A stretch of 64,000 nucleotides of DNA from Paenibacillus riograndensis SBR5 (GTDB taxonomy: Bacteria > Bacillota > Bacilli > Paenibacillales > Paenibacillaceae): NCBI RefSeq assembly GCF_000981585.1, contig NZ_LN831776.1, positions 2,371,001 through 2,435,000 of the forward strand. Direction: 5' to 3'. Of this stretch, positions 1-11,600 are shown in pieces. The position numbers and the translations under genes are program-made. Every line of letters begins with the position of its first letter. Positions within the stretch are counted from its first letter, which is position 1. Under the pieces are notes generated by a model, which saw only the letters and a program-made list of their open reading frames with translations, did not search any database and was not told the DNA's origin.

Positions 1-1
1 C

Positions 2-1453
2 AATGACGAACAGTCTGCTGCGACTCAGCGCTTCACTTTTGACCGGGAGCAGACCTCGCTGCTTCTGACCAGGGCCAAGAAGCATTTCAACAGCAATGTG
101 TATCCGATTTTACTGGCTCCCCTCTATAAGGAGTTGAGCGTTTTTTTCGGACAGCCGGAGGTTGTGGTGAGCCATCGGGTGCACGGAAGAGAACTCAGCG
201 GCGGACAGAATTTCATGCAAACACCGGGCAACTTTGCTGTGAATTTTCCGCTGGGCATAAATGTGGAGAAGGGCAGCCATTGGAGCAATCTGATCGCAAG
301 CATCCGCAAAGGTCTCGAAAATGTGCCGCTTGGCGGAGTGAGCTATGATCTGGTATCCGAGAATCTGCCGCGCTACATGTACCCGGATGTGAAGCTGACT
401 CCAATCCGGGCGAACTATCTCGGAAACCGGGATGCCCCCCGCCTGCCGGGCCTGGAATTTTCCAGAGAAGGCATGGACCGCAGATTATCACTGCCGGGTC
501 AAAAACGGATATCGGTCATTGAATTCTTTTTCTCCATTGAAGAAGGGAAGCTGACCGTTGAGATCGAGTACTCGGCCAATCTTTATGCTGCCGCTACGAT
601 CCAAAGTCTGGCTGAGCAGTATAGGGAGCAAGCCCTTGAGCTTCTGGAGTCCATCCAGGATACGCCGGTGCTGCCCCCGGCTCCCAGAAAAGGACTGCTG
701 GCCAATAAAGTAGCGGTCATAACGGGCGGCAGCAGAGGCATCGGACGGAGCATAGCCCTGTCCATGGCCGGTGAAGGGGCCGACATAGTGCTGGTATCCA
801 GATCCGGGCAGCAGCTCCGGGAAACCGCAGATGAAATCCGCCGGCTCGGGGTGAAGGCCATGTCCGTATCCGCCGATGTGAGTGACGCTCCAAGCGTCAA
901 TAAGGCGGTTGAACAGATTATTGGAAGCTTCGGCCGTATTGATATTCTTGTCAACGGTGCCGGAATTACCGGCATGGCGGCGATGGCCGACATGAGCCCG
1001 GGGGTGTGGGAGTCGATCATTCAGGTGAATCTGCTGGGAACCTATCATTTCTGCTATGCGGTGATCCCTTATCTGATCAAGCAAAAGCAGGGCAAGATCA
1101 TCAACATCGGCTCGGATTCCTCATTTATCGGCTATCCGATGATGAGCGCATATGCGGCATCCAAGCACGGGGTGCTCGGACTGACCCGTGCACTGTCAGA
1201 AGAGCTGAAGAACAGCAACATTCAGGTGAACGCTGTGTGCCCGGCGCTCGTGGACACCGATATGGCGCCGGCGGCGTTCAAGGGGCGGGCGATTCCGCCG
1301 TCCGGGGTTGCGGACTCGGTGGTGTTCCTGGCCTCTCCGCGTGCGGACTATATTACCGGCGAGGCTGTACAGGTCTACGGCAAGCAGGATATGCACTGGT
1401 TCGGAGCACAGCAGATGCAGATGCTTCAGGCCGTGCAGCGCAGGCAGCCGTAA
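2..1453 (+). CDS. 3' end of an NRPS-type protein: condensation-superfamily domain fused to a FabG-like SDR (5' partial)
   Basis: The reading frame is open from base 2, so the true start lies outside the window; 483 residues are visible. Residues 1 to about 215 match the C-terminal half of a condensation/epimerization domain (a Gly-Asn-Phe...Asn-Phe-Pro-Leu stretch, then GGVSYDLV and ANYLGNRD); the N-terminal half with the expected HHxxxDG motif would be upstream. Residues from about 232 form a classical short-chain dehydrogenase: cofactor loop TGGSRGIG (from 241), NGAG where NNAG is usual, and a catalytic set Ser371, Tyr384, Lys388 (YAASK). There is no carrier protein or thioesterase after the SDR. 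It probably acts on a carrier-bound intermediate of the assembly line encoded around it, for example by ketoreduction; that substrate is inferred. The MFS gene follows after 13 bp. It could be an E rather than a C domain, since only half is visible. Confidence 0.85.
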   Translation, partial: NDEQSAATQRFTFDREQTSLLLTRAKKHFNSNVYPILLAPLYKELSVFFGQPEVVVSHRVHGRELSGGQNFMQTPGNFAVNFPLGINVEKGSHWSNLIASIRKGLENVPLGGVSYDLVSENLPRYMYPDVKLTPIRANYLGNRDAPRLPGLEFSREGMDRRLSLPGQKRISVIEFFFSIEEGKLTVEIEYSANLYAAATIQSLAEQYREQALELLESIQDTPVLPPAPRKGLLANKVAVITGGSRGIGRSIALSMAGEGADIVLVSRSGQQLRETADEIRRLGVKAMSVSADVSDAPSVNKAVEQIIGSFGRIDILVNGAGITGMAAMADMSPGVWESIIQVNLLGTYHFCYAVIPYLIKQKQGKIINIGSDSSFIGYPMMSAYAASKHGVLGLTRALSEELKNSNIQVNAVCPALVDTDMAPAAFKGRAIPPSGVADSVVFLASPRADYITGEAVQVYGKQDMHWFGAQQMQMLQAVQRRQP

Positions 1454-1466
1454 TGGGGGCGGCGTG

Positions 1467-2654
1467 ATGGAACAAAAGACGCATAAGACAGGGAAGCTGG
1501 GTGACCTTTTTGGAGGAGGGAAAGCCGTTATTTACGGTATCGCCCTTCTGGTAGGCACCTCCGTCGGTGTCATTAATCCGCTCTCCACCACTCACATGAC
1601 GGCGAATCACGGCGAGGAAATATGGATTGGGGTGATCTCCTCCTCCTACTTTTTCTTCATGGCGCTTGGCTCCATGGCTGCAGACAGAACGATGAGAGGC
1701 ACCGATATGAAGAGGGTCATTACGTCAGGCCTGCTGCTTACAGCAGTCTGCTCCGCGCTCTTCCCGCTGTTTACTGTAAATGCAGTCTGGCTGCTGCTGA
1801 TGTCACTGATGGGGATAGGCATCAGCTGCAACATGATGGGACTTCAGACGGCGCTCCACAGTCTTACGGGTGAGAAAAGTCTGGGGATGGTCAGCGGAAT
1901 GTACAGTCTGTGTTTTGCGCTTGGACTGATTGCCAGCTCTGCACTTGCGCCTATGGTCTATGACCAGGTGGCCTGGCTGCCGTTTGCGTTCAGCAGCTTC
2001 TGTCTGGTGCTTGCTTCAGCCGTTATCTATTTCAAGCTGCCGGGTACACTGGTCATTCCTGGGCATGCGGGGAAAAAGGTGCTGTCCAAAATCAACCTGC
2101 CGCTGTTCGGCGCTTTTGTCTACGGCTTCGGTGAAACGATAGTGGTGGCCTTGTATCCCCTGTATCTGATCCGTGAGCATGTTGCCGTTGCCCAGACGGG
2201 GTATGGCTTAAGCATCTTTGCCGTCGGCAGCATCCTCGGCCTGCTGCCGGTCACCTATCTGGCTGACCGGATCGGATGCAAGAGGTGCCTGATTTTATGT
2301 GTAGCTATCTCGATCTTTACCCTGCTGGGTATTGTGAACTCCGGCAGCATGCCTTTAAGACTGCTGTTCTCCTTTGCCTCCGGGTTCATCATCGGCCCCC
2401 TGTATCCTTTGGCGATGGCGCTTACGGCCCAGGTACTGACGCCAGCGGAGAGATCCTCAGGGAACGCTTTGTTTACCACATTTTATGGCTTTGGATCAGC
2501 GGCGGGTCCGTTTTTATCCTCAGTAGCCATGAATGCATGGGGCAATCAGCATTTATTCACTGTATGTGTGCTTCTGTTCTGCCTGTTCCTTGCCCATGCG
2601 GCAATAACAAGAAAAGGATCGAAAGTAAGGGTAACGAAGGAGGAAATATTGTGA
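1467..2654 (+). CDS. MFS transporter, probable exporter of the NRPS-PKS product
   Basis: A 395-residue hydrophobic protein with about twelve membrane segments. Two MFS loop-A type motifs are visible, MAADRTMRGTDMKR after the second helix and LADRIGCKRC at the same place in the second half, the internal duplication typical of the superfamily. The ATG at 1467 follows a purine-rich GGGGGCGG sequence; GTG at 1464 is an equally placed alternative. The frame is open further upstream, but that part overlaps the preceding SDR and is not likely translated. The stop overlaps the GTG start of the megasynthase (GTGA), so the two are translationally coupled. A drug/H+ antiporter role exporting the cluster product is inferred from position; uptake cannot be excluded. 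Confidence 0.88.
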   Translation: MEQKTHKTGKLGDLFGGGKAVIYGIALLVGTSVGVINPLSTTHMTANHGEEIWIGVISSSYFFFMALGSMAADRTMRGTDMKRVITSGLLLTAVCSALFPLFTVNAVWLLLMSLMGIGISCNMMGLQTALHSLTGEKSLGMVSGMYSLCFALGLIASSALAPMVYDQVAWLPFAFSSFCLVLASAVIYFKLPGTLVIPGHAGKKVLSKINLPLFGAFVYGFGETIVVALYPLYLIREHVAVAQTGYGLSIFAVGSILGLLPVTYLADRIGCKRCLILCVAISIFTLLGIVNSGSMPLRLLFSFASGFIIGPLYPLAMALTAQVLTPAERSSGNALFTTFYGFGSAAGPFLSSVAMNAWGNQHLFTVCVLLFCLFLAHAAITRKGSKVRVTKEEIL

Positions 2655-5600
2655 GCAGTTCCAAACGGAAGAAATCAGAAACCAAACTTTCCATCCTGAA
2701 GGGCGAAAGCATCACCGGTAGATTTACGGAAATGGAGAATCTGGCCAATGTGCTGGTTCACGTGTCCGCCAATAAAGACCGGGGCATTACCTTCCTGCAG
2801 AATGACAATTCAGAGTTCTTTCTCTCCTATCCGGCCCTCCTTGAAGGCGCAACCCGCCGACTGGGCGGGCTGCAGGAGCAAGGTTTTACACCAGGCCAGT
2901 ATGCGCTTATTTTGCTGGAGGACAGCCGGGAATTCGTGCTTACATTCTGGGCATGCATCCTGGGCGGAATCATCCCCGTACCGGCCTCCTATCCTGCGTC
3001 CTCGAAGGTCATCAATACCTCCCTCAGCAAGCTGCAGGCGATATGGGAGGTCCTGGAACGGCCGCTGATCATCTCGGACCACAGCCTCGCAGAGGCAAGG
3101 GATGAGATGGAGACAACACTCGGCATCAGCGGCCTGCGGATTCTGGAAGCCGCAAAGCTGGATACAGCCGGGCAGACCGGGACCCTTATGCTGGCCGGGG
3201 CGCATACTCCGGCGATGATTCAATTCAGCTCCGGGAGCACAAGTGTGCCGAAAGGCACCATTCTGACCCATGATAACCTGCTAACCAACATTGAATCGAT
3301 TATCACCAGCTCAGGAATGTCGGAAGATGACCGTTCCCTTGGCTGGATGCCGTATCACCATGACATGGGACTGATCGGCTTCCATCTGTCCACGCTGGCC
3401 TGCGGGATTAACCAGTTCAATATGACGCCGATGAAATTTGTAAAAAGGCCGACCCTGTGGCTGGATATGATCGACAAGCACCGGATTACCTTCACCGGCT
3501 GCCCGAATTTCGGGCTTCGGCTTGTCAGCAGCAGAGTGAAGGAAGCGCAGCTGAAATCCTGGGATCTAAGCTCGCTCCGCCTGCTCTATAACGGTGCCGA
3601 GCCTATATCGGTCAAGACCATGCGGGAGTTCATGGACAAATTCGAGCATAGCGGGCTAAAACGCAGTGCGATGTATCCCGTATACGGAATGGCGGAGGCC
3701 TGCCTGGCGGTCAGCTTCCCCCGGCCCGGCGAAGAGCCGCTGGTTCATTCCGTCAACCGCGAGCGGCTGGTCGGTGAATCGCGGATTGAGGCCATCGGCG
3801 AGAATGACCGGCATGCCTCATTAATAGCCGATGAGGGCTACCCTGTGACAGGCATGGAAATCCGGATCGTGGACGATGCTTCCGGTGTAGTCGTTCCCCA
3901 AGGAACGGTGGGAGAAATTCAGATTCGCGGCCGCAATGTGACTTCGGGCTATATCAATAACCCGGAGGCTACCGCGCGGTCTTATCAGGACGGATGGCTG
4001 AAGACCGGCGACACCGGCGTTGTTCTGGACGGGCGCTTATCGGTAATCGGAAGAATTAAAGACATTATCTTTGTCAACGGACAGAATTTCTTTGCGCATG
4101 ATATTGAAGCGGTAATTGAGGAGCTGGATGGGGTCGAGCCGGGCAAGATTGCCGTGTGCGGCTGGCATGATGAACAGGAAGGACAAGAGAGAGTCGGGCT
4201 CTTCTCAACGGTACGGCTGCAGGAACAAGAGGTTAAGCCGTTCTACGCCAAAATACTCCGTCATGTGAACGAGGTCATCGGCATTGCTGTAGACTATGTG
4301 TCCCTTATCCGCTCTATCCCCAAGACGACAAGCGGCAAAGTGCAGCGGTTCGTTCTTGTAGAGGCCTTCCGAAAGGGGGAATTCCAGGATAAGTCGTATT
4401 CCGCCGCGTTTTTCGCAGAGGAGACTAAGGGGGATTACTCTCTGGAGGCACCGTCCCTGGAGGCATCGTCCCTAGAGGCGCCGTCCTTGGAGGCACCGTC
4501 CTTGGAGGAACCCTTCCCTGTGGCGGCTCCCGGAGCTTTTCTGGAGAAAATCCGCGGCGTCTGGGCTGAAGTGCTGGGCCGTCCGCCTGCAGCGATTCCG
4601 TATAACCAATCATTCATGTCCATGGGAGGCACCTCGCTCAAGGCGATACAGATTCTGGGTGCTTTGGAGGATGAGCTGCACATTGAACTGACGCATGATC
4701 TGCTGATCCAATGCCGCACCATTGAGGAGATGGACAGCTATCTGGCCCGCAAGGTGAATATGGGCGGCAATCCGCCTTCTGCCGGGGAGCGGCAATCCGC
4801 TGCTGTTCAAGGAAGCGGCTGCGGCGATGCAGCTATTGCTGTAATTGCGATGGCCTGCCGGTTCCCGGGTGCTTCAAGTCCGGAGGAATTCTGGCATAAT
4901 CTGCTGCAGGGGAAGGATTCCATCGGTGAAGTGCCGCAGGACCGCTGGAATATTGACGACTATTACAGCCCCACCCCGGAATTCGGCAAAATCTACTGCC
5001 GCAATGGCGGGTTCCTTGATAACCCTTATGGCTTTGACGCCGCTCTGTTCGGCATCTCCGGGGATGAAGCGGCGGTGATGGACCCGCAGCAGCGGATCGT
5101 GATGGAGCTGGTATACGAGCTGATTGAACGGGCCGGATATTCAAGGCAGCAGATGAATGGCAGGGATGTCGGGCTGTTCGTCGGAGCGGGCGGCAATTCC
5201 TATTTTGAATATCACCTGAATACCTTGAACCGGATGAATCTGCAGAGCTTTGACAGCTTTTCTACACTGACGAGCGTGCAGCAGGAGCGTATTATGGAAG
5301 AATGGAAGCGGAAGCTGGGGGTTACGGGAACCCATCCGAACCTTCTGGTGGATAATATCATCAATATGATTCCGGCCCGGACCTCTCAGGAGTTCAACTT
5401 CAAAGGGCCAAGCATGGCGGTAGATACCGCCTGCTCCTCTTCCCTGGTCACGCTGCATCTGGCCGCAGACTCCATCCGCAGGGGGGAATGCGAATCCGCC
5501 ATTGCCGGCGGCATTCATCTTATGCTGACGCCGACCTCCTATCAATATTTCAGCAGCGCCGAAGCCTTGTCTCCCACCGGACGCAGCAGCGTGTTCGCGG

Positions 5601-8600
5601 CTGACGCGGACGGCTTCGTTCCCGGCGAGGGTGCGGGACTGGTGATGCTGAAACCTTTGGAGCAGGCGCTGAGAGACGGCGATCCGGTGCTGGCGGTGCT
5701 GAAGGCCAGCGGAATTAATAATGACGGGCATTCCATCGGCGTAATGGCCCCGAATCCGGACGGGCAAAGGGAGCTGATAGAATCACTGTACATCAGGCAC
5801 AATCTCAGTCCGGCGGATGTGCAGTATGTGGAGGCTCACGGAACAGGCACCAAAATCGGCGATCCGAGCGAGGTTAGGGCACTGGACAGTGCCTTCAAGC
5901 GCTGGGGGCTGCTGCGGCAGTCTGTTGCCATTGGATCGGTGAAAGCCAATATTGGCCATCTATTGGGAGCAGCGGGCATTGCAGGCTTCATCAAAGTGGT
6001 GATGGCGCTGCAGCACAAAATCATGCCGCCGCAGATCAATGTCTCCGCTCCGAACCCGATGCTGAAATTTGAGAAGACGCCGTTCTATCTGCTTGCCGCA
6101 GCCCAGGAATGGCCGGTGGCCGAAGGAAAGGCCAGAAGAGCGGCGATCAATTCCTTTGGCTTCGGCGGCACCAACAGCCATATGGTAGTTGAAGAAGCGC
6201 CTGCACGGGCCTCGGCAGGTGAAGCGGAGCAGCCGGTGCGCGCGAAGCATGTTATAGGGCTGTCCGCGCAGACTGAGCATGCGCTGCAGCAGAAGATGCT
6301 GGAGCTTGCAGCATTTCTGGAGCAGCACGGGGACTATCCGCTGGCAGATGTCTGCTACACCGAGAATGCCGCGCGAACCGCATTGCCGCACCGCTTCCAT
6401 GCCGTGACGGATTCGGTCCAGGACCTCATCGGAAAGCTGCAAACGGGAGTCCCGGCCGCTGCCCCGGTTTCTCATTCACCCGCAATGGCCCTGATGTTCA
6501 CCGGACAAGGCTCGCAGTATGCCGGCATGGGCAGAGCGCTGTATGATGGACTTCCCGCCTTCCGGAAAAATGTAGACGCCTGCTCCGCAGCCTTCGAGCC
6601 TTATCTGGATCTGAAGCTGACGGATCTCATCTATGGCGGGGAAGCCGATGACAGACAACTTGCCCGGACGCAGCTTACCCAGCCGGCCGTCTTTACGCTG
6701 GACTATGCGTTTGGCCGCCTGCTGCTGGATGCGGGCATCCAGCCTGCTTATATGCTGGGGCACAGCATCGGAGAATGGACCGCTGCATGCCTTGCGGGCA
6801 TCGTCAGCCTTGACGATGCGGCGAGACTGGTCGCCGCAAGAGGCAGGCTCATGAGCGGGCTTCCGGCTGCCGGAGCCATGGCTGCCATATTCACTTCAGG
6901 CAGCGCGCTGGAGGAACTGCTGCAACCTTTTGCCGGTTCCTTATGGGTTGCCGGATACAACATTACGCACCAAGTGGTCTCCGGCAGCAGCGAGGCGGTC
7001 GGGGAATTCCTCGCCGTATTGCAGGCCAAAGGAATCGGGGCCAAACGGCTGAATGTGTCCCAGGCCTTCCACACTCCGCTGATGACCCCGATGCTGGAGG
7101 CGTTCAGGAAGGAGCTGGAGGCCACTGTATTCCATGCGCCGCTGATTCCGGTGATCTCCAATGTCACGGCCGAAGTGATCGAAGGCCCGCCTGCGGCAGA
7201 GTACTGGCTGCGGCATATCCTGGAAGCTGTCCGCTTTGAACAGAGCCTTGCCTACGCGCTGGATCAGGAGGTCTCGGTTCTGATTGAATGCGGACCTGAC
7301 GCCATCCTCGCCGGGATGGCCGGAGGGCTGCGGCACCCGGGCAAACCGCAGGTGCTTCATGCCCTTAGCCGCAAGAAGGACCCATGGGACACCTGGCTTG
7401 GCCTGCTCGGCCAGCTGCATTGCCTTGGCGCCAGGCTGGACTGGGCGGCTGTGGAGCAAGGCGGTCTTTTCCGTAAAGTCCCCCTGCCGGTCTATCCTTT
7501 TGAGCATACCATCTTCAAGCCCGATTTCGGGGATGCCTCTGGCTCAGACTCTGCTGTACATGCAAGGAAGTGGCTCTATGAATGGAAATGGAGACCTGAA
7601 CCGCTTGCGGAAGACAACAGCCTTGCGGCCGGGGCGGTGCTGGTGTGGAAGGGGGAAACGGAGTTCGGAAAAGAACTGGAGAGCCTGCTCGACCCTGAGC
7701 GCAATCCTGTCTTTTATATAAGCTTCGGCAATGAACCGCATTATGACGGGGACCGGAGCTTCACGATTCGGATGGACAGGGAGGAGGATTACAGCACCAT
7801 GCTGCGCCAGCTGCCGGGCGCGGTCTCCGCCGTGATTCATTTGTCCAACTACGCGCGGGAGAAGCTTGGGACCGCTGAGCTTTTAACGGACATCCAGGCG
7901 TTGAACGACGGAATCTGGAGCCTCTATTTCCTCGGCCAGGCTCTGGTGCTGCAGGGGCTGAGCGATGTGCGGCTGGTCATTGTGACGAATAAGGCGTTCA
8001 GGCTCGAGGGGGATCTGGAAGCAGGCAATCCGGCTCAGGCGGCAGCGGCTGCAGTGGGTCAGGTTATTGATCTGGAGCATGAAGGGATTCATGTTTCGGT
8101 GCTGGATATGAACAAGGAGGACTATCCTTCAGGCCGGGAATTTGCCGCCGCCCTGCACACTTCCCTGCTGCTGAGGGCAGACGGGGAATCTGTCACCGCG
8201 ATCCGCAGCGGCACCGCGTATTCGCGGAGCCTGGAACGGATGCCGGAGCAAGCTGCCGGGGAAGTGTTTGAGCCGTGCAGCGGCGAGACCTACCTGATTA
8301 CCGGCGGCACAGGGCTTGTCGGCAGCCGGATTGCCGAAGCGCTTGCCCGGCAGGCACGGATCAATCTGGTGATTACCGGCCGCAAGCCGGTTCCGGCCAA
8401 CCCTGAGCTGCTCCTGGAGCTGGAGAAGCTGGGGGCGCAGGTGATGTATGCGGCAGTGGATGTCACCAGCCGTGCGCAAATGGAGGAACTGCTGGCCCGC
8501 ATTCATGACGTCTATGGACCGCTGCATGGGGTTATTCATGCAGCCGGACAGATGGAATATGCTCCGCATAAGCTGCTGACCCGCAGCCAGGACGAGATCG

Positions 8601-11600
8601 AACAGGTGCTGGCTCCCAAGTGGCAAGGCACGATTATTGCGGACCTCGTCACCCGGCAGGAGCCGCTGCGGTTTTTTGCCGCCTTGTCCTCTGTCTCGGC
8701 TTCCCGCAAAGCCTGGGCTTCCGGTCTTGGGGATTATGCCGCGGCGAACGCGTTCTTGAACGGCTACTGCATTTACCGGGCAGGGGATAATGCGCCGGGG
8801 CGTTCCTTATCCATTAACTATTCCCTCTGGAAGGATACGGGGGCCGGAACGGATTTTGGCAGGCTGGTTGAGCTCGCCCTTAAGGGGCAAGGCTTGCAGC
8901 CGCTTGCCCATGAAGCAGCAGCGGCTGTTTTCCTCAGAGCCTTGTCCTCTCCCGGGTCTGATATCGTCCATGTGCTCGATCTCGTGGAGCCGAAAGCGCA
9001 CAAGGAAGCTTTCGCGCTTCCTCCCAGCCGGCAGGAGCCTGCGCGGTTGGCGGAACAGAAGTTCATCCATCGCTCCGCGAGAGAAATCAGAGATATTGTC
9101 TATCAGGCCATCGGTGAGGAATTGCGGATATCCGTCCGCCATCTGGAAACGGGCATGAATTTCACGGAGCTGGGCCTGGATTCGGTGGGAGCGACGCGGG
9201 TGGTTGCCGACATTGGCGGCAAACTGGGGACAGAGCTTTACCCGACCCTGATTTTTGAATATCAGACGCCGGAAGCCCTGGCCTCGCATATTGCGGAGCA
9301 GCTGACGGAGGATTCAGCGGCTTATGCCGCTACAGCCCTGGAAACAGCGGGCCCAGCTGCTGAACCCGGCCCGGAAGAGCGGCAGGACATCGCCATCATC
9401 GGCATGGGTCTGCGCATACCGGGGGCGAACAGCCTGGAGGAATACTGGGAGCTGCTGTACAGCGGCAGAAGCGCCATCCGTGAAGTGGATCCCGGCAGAT
9501 GGTCGGATGACAAGCACGTGAACGAGGATGCAGGCGTGTTTCATACCTCCTATACCGGCAAGGGCGGGTTCATCGATGCCCCGTATGATTTTGATCCGCT
9601 GTTCTTCGGCATGTCGCCCAAGGAAGCGGAGTCTGCAGATCCGCAGCAGAGAATTTTCCTGCAGATTTGCTGGGAGGCTTTGCAGCAGGCGGGATACGGC
9701 GGAAAATACCGCACCCGCAAAATAGGGGTGTTCGCAGGCTGTGAGCAGAACACCTACATGGAGCATTTTGCCAATTACCGTTCCTATATGCTGATTAAGG
9801 AACGATTGCTGGACAGTCCGGCCTTCCTCGGGATGCTGCCTGCTGAGCGGCAGGAAATTCTCGCCCGGATCTCCGGCGTGCTGGAGCCTGCACGGCTGGT
9901 CGCCGATGTCGTCGCAGGGAACGGCCTGAATGAAGTGGCCGCGCGGGTCAGCCATTGCCTCAACCTGAGCGGGCCGAGCCTGATCGTGAATTCCGCCTGC
10001 TCCTCTTCCCTGGTGGCCATCCATATGGCCTGCGAGAGCCTGCGGACCGGACAGTCGGAGATGGCGCTTGCCGGAGGGGTGAATCTGAACCTCAGCCCGA
10101 CGCCGTTTGTGTCTCTAAGCCGGGTAACCGCGCTGTCTCCAACAGGCGAGTGCTATCCGTTTGACCAGCGGGCGAACGGAATGGTGCTGGGGGAAGGGGC
10201 AGGTGCTGTACTCCTGAAGCCGCTTCATGCCGCACTGCGGGACGGCGACCATATCCACGCGGTGATCAAGGGCTCGGCGGTCAACAATGACGGGCGCTCC
10301 CAGGGAATTACTGCGCCCCGGCCGCAGGGGCAGGCGGAGGTAATCCGCGAGGCGTTTGTGCGGACCGGCATTCATCCGGAGACGGTATCCTATATCGAGA
10401 CCCATGGCACAGCCACACCGCTGGGAGATCCGATTGAGATTGAAGGCATGACCCGGGCGTTCAGCAGCTTTACGGACAAGAAGCAGTTTTGCGGCATCGG
10501 CTCCGTAAAATCCTCTGTCGGGCATATGTTATCTGCCGCAGGGGTGACCAGTCTGATCAAAGTGGTGCTGTCTCTGAAGCATCAGATACTTCCGCATACG
10601 GTAAATTACGAGCAGCCTAATCCTAATATCGATTTCGAGCATTCACCTTTTTATGTCGTCGATAAGCATCCCCGGCGGTGGGAAGCCGCCGGAGACGCCC
10701 CGCTGCGGGCCAGCGTAAACGCCTTCGGATTTGGCGGAACCAATGCCCACGTTATTCTGGAGCAGGCGCCGCCGGAGATGGTTGTTGTCCCTGATCCGGC
10801 GCAGCTTGCCCCGCAGCTTCTGCTGCTTACGGGCAGAAACGAACTTGGACTCAGACAGGTTGCCGGCAGGCTCCGGGCCTATCTTGCGGATAATCAAGAG
10901 CTTAGCGCCGCTGCCGTCTGCCGTGCGATGAACCGTTCGCAGAAGGAATTGCCGGTCAAGGCGGCGGCTGTCGTAACCTCCAGGGAGCACCTGGCCGGCA
11001 TTCTCTCGGCTGTCGCAGACGGCGGGAGCCTGCCGGAGATCCTCAGAGGCCGGGCTAATCCGAACAGAACGACTCCGGTCCAATGGGTGCTTGACGGCGG
11101 AAAAGCCTTGAGCGGCCAAGAATTGGATGCTGTCAGCGCACGGTTCCCTGGCTTCGGCTTGGCTTACCGGGAGGTCATGGAAGCAGCGGGTGGAGCAAGT
11201 GGGCAGATCGAATGCCTGGCTAGCCAGTTTGCGCTTGGCAAGCTGCTTCTCGATGCTGGCCTCCGTCCTTCGGCTATTCTGGCTGAAGGGGCCGGCATTC
11301 CCGCAGCCCTGATGCTTACGGGACGAATTACGCTGCGCCAGGCTGTCCTGTTCATTCAGGACGGACGGGAACCGGCAGGAGATTCTTCGCCTCTTCCCGA
11401 AGGGCTTGTGAAATGTGCGGTGGTCATTCCTTCAGGAACCGTTGATCAGCCGTTCATGGATGGTCTTTGGCCGCAGATCGCAGAGTCCATGGTGAACAGT
11501 CTGGAGCTTACAGACTATGAACACTCCTTGGAAGCGGGCGATACGCTGCTGTATTGCGGCAGCCAACACCGCCGGAATAGCCTGCCCCTAGAGGGCATCC

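Noticed and set aside
2276..2650. N-terminal extension of the megasynthase
   Set aside because: Overlaps the MFS gene in another frame; the GTG at 2651 has a strong RBS and the FAAL domain begins soon after.
5141..5767. Long minus-strand reading frame inside the PKS gene
   Set aside because: Codon-position shadow of a GC-rich gene; it runs across the KS1 domain and has no RBS or recognisable motif. The same holds for similar antisense frames at 9314-10024, 6941-7507, 49460-50248 and 55583-56875.
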